From Acanthochlamys bracteata (lineage: Eukaryota > Streptophyta > Magnoliopsida > Pandanales > Velloziaceae), in assembly GCA_019914995.1 (NCBI GenBank), contig CM034145.1:5215262-5279261 (forward strand): DNA of 64,000 bases, read 5' to 3'. A program made the position numbers and the translations under genes. Below, in pieces: positions 35,133 to 46,918 of the stretch. A model generated the notes under the pieces. That model was not told where the DNA came from and did no database searches. It worked only from the letters and a program-made list of their open reading frames with translations. The first letter of the stretch is position 1. Each line of letters opens with the position of its first letter.

Positions 35133-38100
35133 CTACAAAGGCATCAATCTTTTGTACTTGAAAAAGAACAAAAATGCACAAAATATAATTATGCCGCTGA
35201 CACCGGTAATAATTAGTACCCATTGGAAAGCAGCTGGTTGATCAAAAAGAGGTATTGCGAAATTCATGCCAAAGATTCCTGCAACCACCCCAAAAATAGC
35301 AACAACGAAGGTTGCGGTTGTCAACAGTAGCTCAAACTGGATCAATTGATTCCGAACATTGTCCTGAAAGCACAAGCCAGTAGTATTTAATATATAGTTA
35401 CATTTGCAGACAATAAATAATAACGGTTTTAGAAGCACAAAACCTAGATACACCATTGTAAGAGTGGCGCAACATGTCTTCCTAGCTAATAAACAATCAA
35501 CATTTCCCAAAGTACGTTGTAAAAGGTCAAATAAATGCAAGAGCATGCAACCTATGAGCTTTGTCAGATAACTCCCAATGATGGGTCTGTGGTAATCAGG
35601 ATCAACTTCCATGTACTGACAGTAACATATAGACATACGATTAAGTATGATGCCCTTGGACATAAAATGGTTTAGAAATCGGTGGAAGGAATTTTATATG
35701 AGCAACATTAGCATATTGACATGCTGTTAAATTGAGGCCCTTGGGCATACAATCGCTAAGAATCAGTGAGGAGAATTATGTGAGGTTTTAAGTCATGGTG
35801 CAAGATAGTATAGCAGCAAGAAAACACGACCAACAGTTTGAACTAAAGGACAAGAAACAAATTAGCACAGAGAGAAGGCAGCAAAAAATCTCCATGGTTG
35901 TAAAAGGATGATATATTTTATCGATAAGTGCTTATCAAAAGAAGTAAAATCTTGGGAATCATGGAATTCTCAATGGCTAGGAAAGACGCTAACATTAGAA
36001 GTAGGTCTCGGGAGAAAAATTACATCTAAAAGGGAAAGGCTACCGGTCATTCTAGTAATTATACAACGAATAGAAGGAACACGGTACAAAAATCAGAATT
36101 ACAACTATTGTTTACGAAACACAAGGTATTTATCTTATAGTTGTAGTCAAATCATAGTGTTCCATCCATTGGTCTTATGAACCTACTTCTGTGTTTTCAA
36201 ATGTATAAGCCCTTGATTTCTAATGAGAAGAGGAACTAGCCTCAGCCTTTAATTTGGAAAGAATAATTAGAGGTGGTAATATATGACCCGACGCGCGAGC
36301 CCTCCAAAATAAATCCATTTAAAATCGGATTCTAATTTGATCTTAGACAGGTTAATGTTAATTAAGGGCCAATCCGAAATTGATCCGACAAATTAAATGA
36401 GTTCACGTTAGTTTCAAATTGATCCGAAATCGATCTATCTAACCCGTATAATCATTTATATAGCACATGCTAGCTTATAGTTAGAAAATATTAAAAAATA
36501 ATATTGAATTTTAGTTTAGTTTATATTTTTTTTGCTTAACTTATCATATTTTGATTAAGCTCTTACTTAATTTATAAAATTTGTTAAATTAATCTTTTCT
36601 TGTCTTACATATATAGTAACCAATAATTTCACCTATTATTGTTAGAAATTAATTTGTATACTATTATTCTAATTATTAAATGAGTCGCAATGAGTTTGAC
36701 CCAGTTATAAAAAAAGTTGGATTAGATTTGACAACTTTGACTCATATAAATATATGATTGGGTTAGAATTGAACGATTTTGATCAAGTTATTAAATGGAT
36801 CAATCCGAACCCAACATGTTAACCCATATTGCCAACCTAAGAATAATTACCAGCTGGATGTTGATGAAATCCTCTGTATCATCAATGTACTCCTTCAGCT
36901 GAAAAAACGAAGCTTCAAATGTCAATACTCCTAACAATCCATGATGAGATGGGAATAGAGGTTAGTTCTATTACCGAGGTTAGTTTGTTTAGTGTGCTGT
37001 CAATGACAACAAAGTAGGCTTCCAAAAGCATTTCTAACTCTTCTATGTTCTCAGTACTGCTCTCTGTGCTCTTCATGCTCTCATGCCTGCTTCTAGCAAA
37101 GCTTGTAGTCTTTTCAAGTCTCCGAGATTCAGGTGGTGAAGAAACAGGTGAAACAGGAGCAGAGGCAGATAGACCTGCCCCAGAAGAGCTATACCCTAAC
37201 AAAGACTGCTCTCCATAAAAAGAAGATTCCAGCCTCCTCTTCTTTTCTGTAAGATACATTTCAGCCATATCACCATCATCATCCATTAATTGCTCTATCT
37301 CATCCCTTACCTATACAAAGTGCACTTTTAACAGTTAGCACTAGCAACGAGGAATTTCTTATGTCATTTAGTCAAAGCATAGGAACAATGCTTACCTTTT
37401 GAACTCGTCTGGTTAAAGCGACAAGTCTACTTTTCAAACGACGGACACGTTCCAGGTTCAGAGTACTGATCTTTGATGTTAGTTCATCCAATAAGGGGTA
37501 TGCTTCAATCTCTAGCTCTTGCGCCTGATTAAAGAGACGCAGAAATTTAAGCACCGTCTTGAAATATGAATCCACTTATAAAATAATAACTACATATGAT
37601 TCAAGAAACAAATGCCGAGACTTGCTAATGATATAGGCATGATTCAAGCTGAAAGATACACGAGTCTCAATGCATGCCAATCAACATATATTGCCAATAG
37701 CGTCTTAAATTAAAAATTGAGCTCAAACAAGCAAAAGATACCCAAAAAACAAATTAAATTGAGGAAGAAAATGCAAACACAGTGATGGCCATGAGAGTCA
37801 GACCCACAACCTCCACAGAAACTAGAGTAGCAAGCTATATAAGTGTCATAATGAAATTTCAATGTCAGACAGAGCACTGTCATAAACATAACATTTCCAT
37901 CCAGCAATCCCAATTCAAAGAGTTTGAGTATGCCAGAAGTAGTGAGCCTACCAAACTCGTGTTGAAACAAAAAATTAGATTTCTTTTTTGTAACTGTAAT
38001 AAGGAGAATCATACACACAATAAAAAATTCAAAGAATACTGACAAAACAATTTAAGTCATCAACTTTTTTCTTTCATCTATCCCTTCTCACATAAACCTT

Positions 38101-39374
38101 CTAACAGTGAAACCTCTCTAAATTAGCTGTCTCGCTTCTCAACAATCCTTTCTTTACTCCTAATAATATGAAACACCTAGTAACTTATTGCAAATTAATC
38201 ATAGATAAACCACAAATCAGTTTAAGAAAATATAGCTAAACAACCTGTAGAAGTGTGAGCAGGAAGCAACTGCTAGTATGAAACCACAGTTAACTTATCA
38301 CAAATCAAATCCACCAAAAACCAACATCACCATTGAACAAATTTGATAGTACAGTTAGTTACCGAAGTAATTGTGAGTGTCATAGAACCTAACTTCCCCT
38401 TAACGATACTCCTACAAAACTCCACTAACCCTCCCAATCATCTAATACCATAACATTCGAAACCAACCAATCTTCATCATCTCAACCAAAAGAAACTGCA
38501 ACACACACCTTCTTATATCCTTGAATCCAATCAACAAGTTCAACAATTTAAATCCATTTAAGGTTCTTCACGCCATTAAAGAAAGTGTCAGCAGCGAAGA
38601 ACGCAATTGACAATCCCAATCCTCACACAAACCAACACTTCCAATCTCAAATTTCAAACCAACCACTACAAGAACCAATGTTTATACAACTTAGTCAAAT
38701 GCAACCAACAAAAGCAACTCATGTAATCACAAAAAACAGCCACACCAGCAACCCCTAATTAAAAAAACCCAAAAAAAAAAAAGAAAATACAAAGAAGAAA
38801 CTTCAAAAAAGAATAAAACCAGAACCTGTCCATCAAGGAAGGTGCAGGCCGCCTCAAGAGCAACTTCAAGAGCCCTAAATTCAAAAGGCAAATAATCAGC
38901 ACCACCTCCACCAGGCAAGGCATCGGTGCCCTTCGCAGCAACCAATCTCCTTTGCAACTCATAAACATACTGCATCACATAATTATCCAACGAATTCAAA
39001 AGCAAAACTTCATCCGCTGTAATAATACACCTGATCTGTTCCAAATTCACAACGATCGCCTTCTCCCTCCCTAAAATCGTCGACGGGTAAACGAACAACG
39101 GATCGAGCAACCGAAGATCTCGTGCGGGTAAATCGCACCTGCGCATCATAGTGAACTTATCGACTTCGATAATCTGGGATTGTCCTGTTGCTGCATCGAC
39201 GCGGATCCATGAGCGAAGTAAGCCTTGATTGACGCGTTTCTTTAGGCCGGGGAAGTCGGGAGGGTTGGTGGCTGGTGGATTCCGACGAGAGATGGTGGCG
39301 CCAGGGAGAGTTGATGAAGTCGATGGTTTTGACGGAAGCAGTGGGTCTTTGAGTTGGCTGTGGTGCTCCGCCAT
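35133..39374 (-). CDS. MRS2-1: MRS2/CorA-type magnesium transporter, MRS2-1-like
   Basis: CorA-family Mg2+ transporter, probably vacuolar by analogy with Arabidopsis MRS2-1 (MGT2). Exons on the minus strand: 39374-38826, 37524-37396, 37310-36975, 36898-36851 and 35363-35133, together 1293 nt and 430 residues. Motifs in order: LRSWIRVDAATGQSQIIEVD, KFTMMRRCDLPARDLRLLDP, FVYPSTILGREKAIVVNLEQ, EAYPLLDELTSKISTLNLER, RDEIEQLMDDDGDMAEMYLT, ENIEELEMLLEAYFVVIDST, EYIDDTEDFINIQL, then VVAIFGVVAGIFGMNF with the GMN signature, a second span and FKYKRLMPL at the C-terminus. An upstream in-frame ATG (39446) would add a leucine-rich 24-residue extension. I prefer the ATG at 39374 because MAEHH...LKDPLLP matches family N-termini. 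A 572-bp hAT-like element lies in intron 4, next to exon 4. Confidence 0.96.
36268..36839. mobile_element. hAT-like MITE in intron 4 of the MRS2-1-like gene
   Basis: The left end TAGAGGTGGTAAT and the right end, inverse TAGGTTGGCAAT, are inverted repeats. AGAATAAT occurs at 36260-36267 and 36840-36847, an 8-bp target duplication that lies within a longer 11-bp identity. In gene orientation the element begins 11 nt into the intron that follows exon 4. It belongs to the same family as the element at 20700-21551: both carry the sequence TATATGACCC at one end. Confidence 0.85.
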
Positions 39375-39858
39375 GGGAGCTATCGATAAAGAGAGAAGAA
39401 AAAGAAGAAGAAAGAGCAGCAGAGAAAGAAAAAGAGAGCGGGCCAAGAAAGAAGTGGAGAGAAATTTTTATCTGTAGGGGTAAATTTTTAAATAATTATA
39501 GGATTAGGTTATTTAATCACGTTTCGTAGAACAGGGCCTAATTGATTTTTATTAGTAACAGAGGGATTCTATAATGGTAATGGAGAAAGTAGAAATAAGA
39601 AAAATAAAATAAAATAAAATACCGGACTGCCTAAAATGAAATTTAGTAATTATTTGGAATTGCTTATTTGAAATATTTTCTAAGGAACAATTTATAAATA
39701 ATTTTTAGCTAATTTTTAATTAAATATATTATTTATAATTTCTAGAGTATAATATGAAAACTTTTGAAATTTAAAATATTATAAAGAGATGAGATAAGTT
39801 GGCATAAACAATGCCAAACCTTCTCTAATTAGCGCAAGTTTTGTTGAGTAGTTGAAAT
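39375..39858. promoter_or_regulatory. Upstream region of the MRS2-1-like gene
   Basis: A purine-rich GA stretch at about 39385-39450 (a CT-rich leader in gene orientation) is typical of plant 5' leaders. AAAATAAAATAAAATAAAAT at about 39600 is a simple repeat. No other gene is seen. Confidence 0.4.
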
Positions 39859-40641
39859 CATTATCATCAGATTCGAACCGAACCGTCCGGATTGATCCAA
39901 AAATCATCAATCCGGACGGTAAATCGGTTCGAATTTGCAAAATAATTGTTTGTGCAATTGATCCGATCGACCCGCCTATTCGAATCAAACCGGATTGAAT
40001 AAAATTTAAAAAAAAATTAATTAAAAAAATTTAAATTTATGATATATTTAATACAAAAATAATTATTAATAGTTCTATATTGAAAAATAGTATGTAGTTT
40101 AGAATTTGTATTTGAATGTGATAATGCAAAAATATAATTGATTATATTTTATTTATAAATATCAATTATTAGTGATTTTAAAATTTTTATATTGTAAAAT
40201 ATTCAGATTAAAATATTTATAACTAAAAAAATTGATTATATCTCTTTTATAATTTATCTATTTTATAATTTTATCTTCTTCTAATCTCCTAAATTATTTA
40301 AATATTTTTCTTTATAAATTTTTGTTGTTATTATTATTGTTGGTGGTGGTAATGTCATGGTAGCAATACTTTAACTTTTATTTTAATTATTATTGTTATT
40401 GTTATTAATAGTAATGTTATAATAAAAATACTTTAATTTTTTATTATGATTACTGCTGCTATTATTATTGCTAGTGTCATAATATCAGTAAATTTTTCAC
40501 TGTAATTGTTATTATTATTGATTAAAAATATTTTAATATTATTAATCTGACGGTTCAGTCGATTGATCCGACGGATCAACTCAAGAACCGTGATCCGAAC
40601 AATTTTTCGGTTCGATATCCGGTCCAATTCTGACAACAATG
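39859..40641. mobile_element. hAT-like MITE with perfect 8-bp target duplication
   Basis: The left end CATTATCATCAGATTCGAAC and the right end, inverse CATTGTTGTCAGAATTGGAC, are inverted repeats. GTTGAAAT flanks the element at 39851-39858 and 40642-40649. Both ends are rich in CGGATTGATCC and GGTTCG; the middle 450 bp is almost pure A/T with ATTATT runs. No coding region. Confidence 0.8.
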
Positions 40642-40649
40642 GTTGAAAT

Positions 40650-42844
40650 TACATTCTAGGCATTTTCTTTTCAGAAGCTTTAAAAAATTATTTCAATTGC
40701 ATCTTAATTTACCGATTTTAGATTTAATTGATAGGTTGACTTTATAAAAACTAATTAACAGTGTTAATAAAAGAGCATAACTTTTATGTATAAATTAATG
40801 TGCTCAGAGATATATAATATTTATTTACATATTTATTATAATTTAAATTGGTGATTTTATACAACTACTGGGATAGCTGACGATTAAAACTCTATTATTT
40901 GAAAAAAAAAATTATTGTAAATAGAATTAAAGTAGCAACAATTAAGGACGGACAAAGACATGTTCTGAAAAGCTTTTATGTGAAAACGTTGTTACAATTC
41001 TTTAAAAAAAACTCAAAATATTTTTTAAATTTTGAATAATATGTATGAATCTTCCTGTCATATAATAATTTTTTTTAAAGAAAAAAATACTCTTTTCTTT
41101 AAAGCTTCTTTCCGGAACGTTTAGGATTGATTATAAAATAAAATTTTTTTGAAATAAAAGATATTTTCTTTTTTTAAAAAGTTAAATTTTATTTTTTTAT
41201 TTCTAGAAAAATAATATACAATAAACAAATTTCATTACATAAAATTTTTCTATATTTTTTAAATTTTTAAATAAATTTTTTAAATATTTATAAAAATTAC
41301 ATTAAAAAATAAAATTAAAAATTACTAAAAAAAGGTTTTGAAAAAGGTAATCCCAAACAACCCCGGCAATACAAAACGTGTCCAAAGTTTGGAATATAAC
41401 TTCAATCAAGTAAAGGCATTGATGAATGTATCCATTTTAAGACGAAGTCGGAAAAAGTCTCTCTGTCAAGACTCAGAGATGGTGGCATTTTGTTGTTTGA
41501 ACTACGAAACCAAAAATGATTAATATAAATTAATAAGCGCGTTTGGTTGAGTTTATTAAATGCTATTTTTAATTTTTTTTATTTCATATTTTTTAATATA
41601 TATTTTATAAATATATAAAAAATTTTTGTTACTTGGACTTAGGCCCACCCAACACACTATTTAAGTCTGTAAAAGAAAATAGTTGGAGTTGCAATGACAA
41701 AAACAAACAGAAAACAGAATTTTTTCTTTGATATCAGAGCAGTTGGAAAGAAAAAACATTTTCTTTGATATCACATAATATTAGAGCACAATGGCTAAAT
41801 TGGTATAAAATTTGAGATAAATCCAACTTTATCATCCGTTCATTTAAAAATATTTCTGATCCGTTTTATTACAGAACAATTCGTCTGTTTTATTTCAAAA
41901 TTTTTATAGTTCGTATTATATTATGCCAAGTAGTTTTCTTTATTTCAAATAAATAACTCGTTTTATTTAAGATAATTATCTATTTCGTTTCAGAGCAAAA
42001 GTTTACTTCATTTCAGGACATATAATCAACCTTATTTATATAAAAAATAAGATGACAACCGCTCTACTGAAGAGCAAATATTACAAAATTTAATTCCACA
42101 TTACTTATAAATAATTATAAGATAATATTTATAAAAATTTGAATTCACTCTTTCTACTGTAGTTATTAGCCTAGAAGAATCTTATGAGTTGTTTAGATTG
42201 GGAGTACAATAAAGAAATAAAGAGTACGAGAATTAATTACTCCATGTTGCTCTTATTTGGTAACAAATTTATAAGAATAATAGATAGTAAAACTTCTCTC
42301 GATTACTAGTAAATGGAGAGTAATCGGTTACATTCTACATTACGGTGTAATCATGAGGAAAAGTAATTTTAAGTCTTTTTAAATTTATAAAAATTTCATT
42401 TTATTCGTCTTGTTTTGTTGTATTTACATGTGGGTCTTCTTTCTCTTTGTTTCCTCGTTCGATCAGCTGCCGTGTGCCTGCACTAGCGCATGCTCGTCTC
42501 TGCTCTTGCTATGTCTCGCCGCATCGCCATCGTCGATCCAGATAAGTTATAGATTTTTTTTTTGATTATATGTTGTTGTATTCACCAACTACAACACAAA
42601 CGAAAATTCAAAACCCTTCTGTTTAGTTAGAATTTGGAAGAGACATTTTAGAAAGAATATTTCAAATTTTTTATAAAAAATTATCCTTGCTTACTCCTCA
42701 GTTACCAAACAGCAATAATTATTTATTCTTCATTATTCTTATTAATATATCTAAACAAGATGAGGATAAATTATTTTTCGTACTTGCATCTTCATTATAA
42801 TACTCTTTTTTTCTTTATTCTTTCTCTTATTTACTCTGTATTAC
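40650..42844. other. AT-rich spacer with MITE-like repeats
   Basis: About 41090-41362 is an AT-rich MITE-like copy with inverted ends (AACGTTTAGGATTGATTATA and the inverse of GGGTTGTTTGGGATTACC). About 41535-41635 is a second copy, CGCGTTTGGTTGAG, cut short on the right. Nothing else recognisable is seen up to the pseudogene at 42845. The stretch at 42440-42560 is less AT-rich but has no gene I can support. Confidence 0.5.
41090..41362. repeat. AT-rich GTTTGG-ended MITE-like repeat
   Basis: Both ends are readable: GGAACGTTTAGGATTGATTA on the left and CCCAAACAACCCC on the right. The core blocks are AATTTCATTACATAAAATTT and TTAAATTTTTAAATAAATTT. The orientation is opposite to the copy at 23.0 kb. 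Confidence 0.6.
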
Positions 42845-44080
42845 TCATCTATCCAAACAGGTGTGTGAATTGGGCAAGACACCTTTGTTCCCCATTGCAT
42901 CTAAGATGTCATAAGCTTCTTCAATCTTACCTTCCTTGCACAAGGCATCTATGACATCAGTATAAATAGCTATGTCTGTGTTGTAGCCGTCAGCTTCCAT
43001 TTCTCTCCAAAACAATGATACAGATTGCAGATCACCAGCCTCGCCAAATTTGTCCAACATTGTAATGTAAGTCATTCTTTATGAATTTTGATCACACGCC
43101 TTCAGTTTTATGAACAATTCTTTTGCTTCAAGTCCCCAGTTTTCATAGAATGTTTATCATTACAGTATGAATCACAACATCTGGCCTACAACCATCTTCC
43201 TTCATTCTCTTCAAAACGCCATAAGCCTCATCAATCTTTCCCAGCTTGCCTAAGAGCTCAAATACATATTGTGAAGGTGTAAACATTCGGTTTCAATCCC
43301 ACCCTCTCCATCCTCACAAAGCAGGCTCAAGATTTTATCCATCTCTCTTTTCTTCTCAACAGCTACTATAAGAGCAGAATAAGTCTTCAAGCTAGGAACA
43401 AAAACTTGACTTAAGAAGATAATGTATCAACCCATTATATGAAAAGGGATTCAAAGCAAAACCTGCTTTCTACATCCTTGACAAGGCATACGCAACACTT
43501 CGATGTCCATCACAAACATCAAGTGCTTGAAAGATCATAAGAAACGTTTCTAGGTTTCTCTTCACTATTTGTCTTTGCATTAGATCAAACACTTGTGACA
43601 TGTCCTGCACTCTACCATGAATCTCAAGAATTCAAGCATATAATTATATGACTCCGTCATATAGCCAATATTAGGTCGCTTCGCAATGGACTCGAACACT
43701 TCCATCGCCTGAATTGGGTAAAAAATAGACTTCAAATTCTCAACAACAGCATTCCCTCCACTTACTGACATTGGTGTAGAACGAGCTTCTCGATCTTAAA
43801 CGGAACTCGCCTAGATGGATTTTCTTCACACTTATCGACGAAATTCGAAAGACTCAGTAGCCAAAATCTTTGAATTCTCAATCTTTCTCCTTTTCAGTGT
43901 AGAAAAACCGCTAGGAGACATTTGTGAGCAATTAAAATCAACAATTTTTGGGTAACTATTATATACTCCTGAGCAGAAGATGCTAGTAACAAAAATCTAA
44001 CCTTCTAGTATTTGAAACACTTTCACAATGATTCGTTATCTAACTTTACACCACTACATCTCTCTATTCCATGCTCACCA
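42845..44080 (-). pseudogene. PGR3: PGR3-like pentatricopeptide repeat pseudogene, 5' part only
   Basis: The minus strand carries the N-terminal third of a long P-class PPR protein matching chloroplast PGR3 (Arabidopsis At4g31850, an RNA-stabilising and translation factor for petL and ndh transcripts). Pieces in order: RRVPFKIEKLVLH (about 43815), FESIAKRPNIGYMTESYNYM (about 43690), VFDLMQRQIVKRNLETFLMI (about 43590), KLGKIDEAYGVLKRM, then MTYITMLDKFGEAGDL and FWREMEADGYNTDIAIYTDV (43075-42960), ending at GVLPNSHT at 42850. The frame shifts several times and contains stops; the match simply ceases at 42845, leaving out more than half of the protein. The presequence region up to about 44080 is only weakly recognisable. 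It cannot encode a working PPR protein. Confidence 0.85.
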
Positions 44081-44122
44081 ACAGAAAGAAACAAACAAAG
44101 AAACCAAGAGTTGTTGCTTTGC

Positions 44123-46669
44123 TTTTAATGTCAAGACCCAAAACTAGATCCTGACCGGCACTGGACTAAACCGAGTCTAGACAAGGCCCAAACTCGGCCT
44201 AACCCAATAAACCTAACCCAAAATATCATAAACGGTTCACCAAATATCTCCAAAAAATAATAATAATAAATACATAAAATTTCCGCAAAATCTTGCCTAT
44301 AATTGTAAGTGAAAATCTGTACCACAATAAATCACTTAATAACGACAAAACAGAACAAATAAACAAAATCATATAAATACTAAAACCAACAAAAATATCT
44401 ATAGGCTACCGATAGCCACCAACACCTATTACAATCCAAAATAAATACCATCGTAATACCAAATGCAATAAAAGTACAAGAAAAGTCAATACCCTTCGAG
44501 AATTACAGAGCTAACTACATGCCAGAAGATTTATCAAATACTCTCCGTACGCTTTCGGTCCAGCAATATCGAGTCTAATCAGCGCCCGTTAGCTTCTGAC
44601 CTATCTGGGGGAGGCCAAAGAAGAGAAAAAAGGGTGAGCCCGGTCTCAGTGAGGTAAAACAGCAGAATGCCCAATTTAGATAATACATTAAATAGGCATT
44701 ATAGTACTATCTACATGAAGCAGATGCAACGATAGATCAGATCAGATTCACTAGGTCTTGAATCGTCCCACACCGACTCAGTTCTTAGCAGAGATATACG
44801 ATAATATGAAATAATGTTATGCGACACTCTCAAGACTATAATATATTTACATATATATAGTGCACCTATGCAAGCAAATATATGTAATAATGTATACGGA
44901 TGCATCAAGTGTCACAATCATACAAAATAGGCGATCGAGTGAGATCACTTTTCCAATTCATATCACACTATCGGATATATCATATAAGCATACATACGTA
45001 ATACATTTATATATATCAAACCACAAGTAAGCTCGGTGCCCAATATGTCTTAGGACCCACCGGCAAATAATATCATCATAGCTCGGTGCCCAGTATGTTC
45101 TGGGACCCACCGGCAATCCATAACTTATAATTCGATGCCCAGTATATTCTGAGACCCATCGGCTATCCATTTCGGTGCCCAGTATCTCCTGGGACCCACC
45201 GTATCCATATCTCATTCAACATATATAATAAAATAGGTTACGACAGTCTTTAACAAGTAGATGCAACATAATAGGTTTTCACTCAATGAACATGCTATGC
45301 CCAATGCCTTCAATGCTATCATGATTATAATTATGCATATATGAAAGAACAATATTGACATGTATATAGTATATTCTCATAATTATGCCACATAGTTTAC
45401 AATATGCAAACATGCTAATACTAACTATAAACATGATGTAAAATAAACCTAAGCATGTACAGGCATATGTAGCATGAAGGATAAATCAAAGTATATAAAG
45501 AGAATGGCAAAGTACGCCGGAATTTCCAAAATGAATGCTACCTGTGCCGAAAGCCTAATGTTAATCTAGAAAGAAAAGGTGGCACGGTAACCCTCACCTG
45601 TAGTCCAAGCAAGTATTTATATCAACTGTCAACTCTAAACCGCACCGTCCGAATTCAAGTCATTCGTACCACCTAACGTGCATACGGGCATATTCAATAA
45701 TAAGCACGCTAATGAAAGCTAAATCAAATACTTGTAATAAATATCTAACTAAGTTTGAATTCAAGGTTTAATAGCATACGGTGAACCATTATAGAATTTC
45801 ATTCGTTCAACGGTTTATTCAAATTCCTAATCCACTACACAATAAGCACTAACTAACGAATCCAAGAAGCTTACCGACGATGTGAGACGATTGAATACTA
45901 AAATGACTTGAATCGGCAACAAGTCACGTATTTTCAATCCAACGATTTCCTAAAACGAAACAAATTAATAATTTATCTAACAACAATCTCAAATACGCGA
46001 TGCAAGTATTTTTAACTCACCTAATTAGGTCACCAGAAAGTTCACCGGAAAAGTTCGCCGGATTCCGGCTAGCTAGGGTTCCGGCTAAATGCGTTCAAGG
46101 CAGTAAAAATGACCAATACCGCTAGTAGAATCCAATAGAATGAACGACGAGTTTTAATTTTGTCGCCGGTGGCCGGAATCGACGAAATAATGTTCGGCGG
46201 CGAACTCACGCGATATCAATCGCCGGAGCTGAAAATCAACGCAATTAAATGATGGAAAAGGCTTAGCAATTTGAGAGAAATGTTTCTAACTACTCACCGT
46301 CGCCGGAACGCCGGCAAAATGGCCGGACAAATTTTAAAAATTTGTTCCGCACGGCGTAGCTCGCCGGAATTGATAAGGACTACCGGAAATGAGAAGAAGG
46401 ATAGCTTGAGAAGATGAAATGAAGTGAATATCGCGGAAAAGGGGTTGATTTCACGCCGGAGAGGAGCCGGAGCAGTGGCGGCTGATGGGTTAGGGCAGAA
46501 AAATGAGAAAGGAAGAAGAAGAAAAGAAAAAAAAATCCTAACTAAGAAATATTGCATGTAAGGGCCACTATTTTTTACAATAGCTTCCTGCAGTCCATAA
46601 GGTTATAGTTATTACATTTAACTTATTTGAATTTCTTGGAGTGAAGAAAACCAGCAGAAATTTTAATGT
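44123..46669. repeat. Long unclassified dispersed repeat, possibly a solo LTR
   Basis: From TGTCAAGACCC at 44129 the sequence changes to a less AT-rich, gene-poor style: GAGCCCGGTCTCAGTGAGG at about 44637, four tandem units of a GCCCAGTAT...GGGACCC motif at 45030-45205, and repeated CGCCGGA stretches at 46030-46480. The same 9-mer TTTTAATGT stands at 44123-44131 and 46661-46669, which may be a target duplication. I recall such CGCCGGA-rich blocks from long LTRs and other plant repeats, but no open frame or polymerase is present, so the class stays open. As a fossil it looks non-coding. Confidence 0.5.
45030..45205. repeat. Tandem repeat, four units of roughly 40-60 bp
   Basis: Four units share the core TCGGTGCCCAGTAT, a short variable stretch, then GGGACCCACCGGC. 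They start at about 45031, 45081, 45130 and 45173. Units differ by a few substitutions and in spacer length, as expected for an old minisatellite. Confidence 0.8.
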
Positions 46670-46918
46670 GCCTTTACCGTAAAAAGGGAAAATTATAAGC
46701 TAACTAGACTAATAGAATAAACTAATTATATTCATCAATCTCTTACTCCTCATGAGGCTTACATCTTTTATTTATACAACACAAGAGTTTCTCTACAAAA
46801 GAATTCTTGTTTGTAGAGAACTTCTAAAATACATAGACTTTGTTCTATAATTAAACTACTAGACTCTTTTTAAAACTCTTAACTCTTGTTGTATAATTCT
46901 AATCCAAAAGTAACTTAT
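46670..46918. other. AT-rich spacer
   Basis: No gene is seen. The stretch at 46740-46880 has ACTCCTCATGAGG and short inverted repeats and could be a further retroelement fragment, but I cannot support that. Confidence 0.3.

Noticed and set aside
39375-39446. Upstream in-frame ATG extending the MRS2-1-like protein by a leucine-rich 24-residue peptide
   Set aside because: It could look like a signal peptide, but it arises from a CT-rich leader. The family N-terminus MAEHH...LKDPLLP starts at 39374.
40310-40540. ATT/GTT repeat cluster considered as a CRISPR-like or satellite array
   Set aside because: The units are simple trinucleotide runs without regular spacers, and they form the AT core of the hAT-like element 39859-40641.
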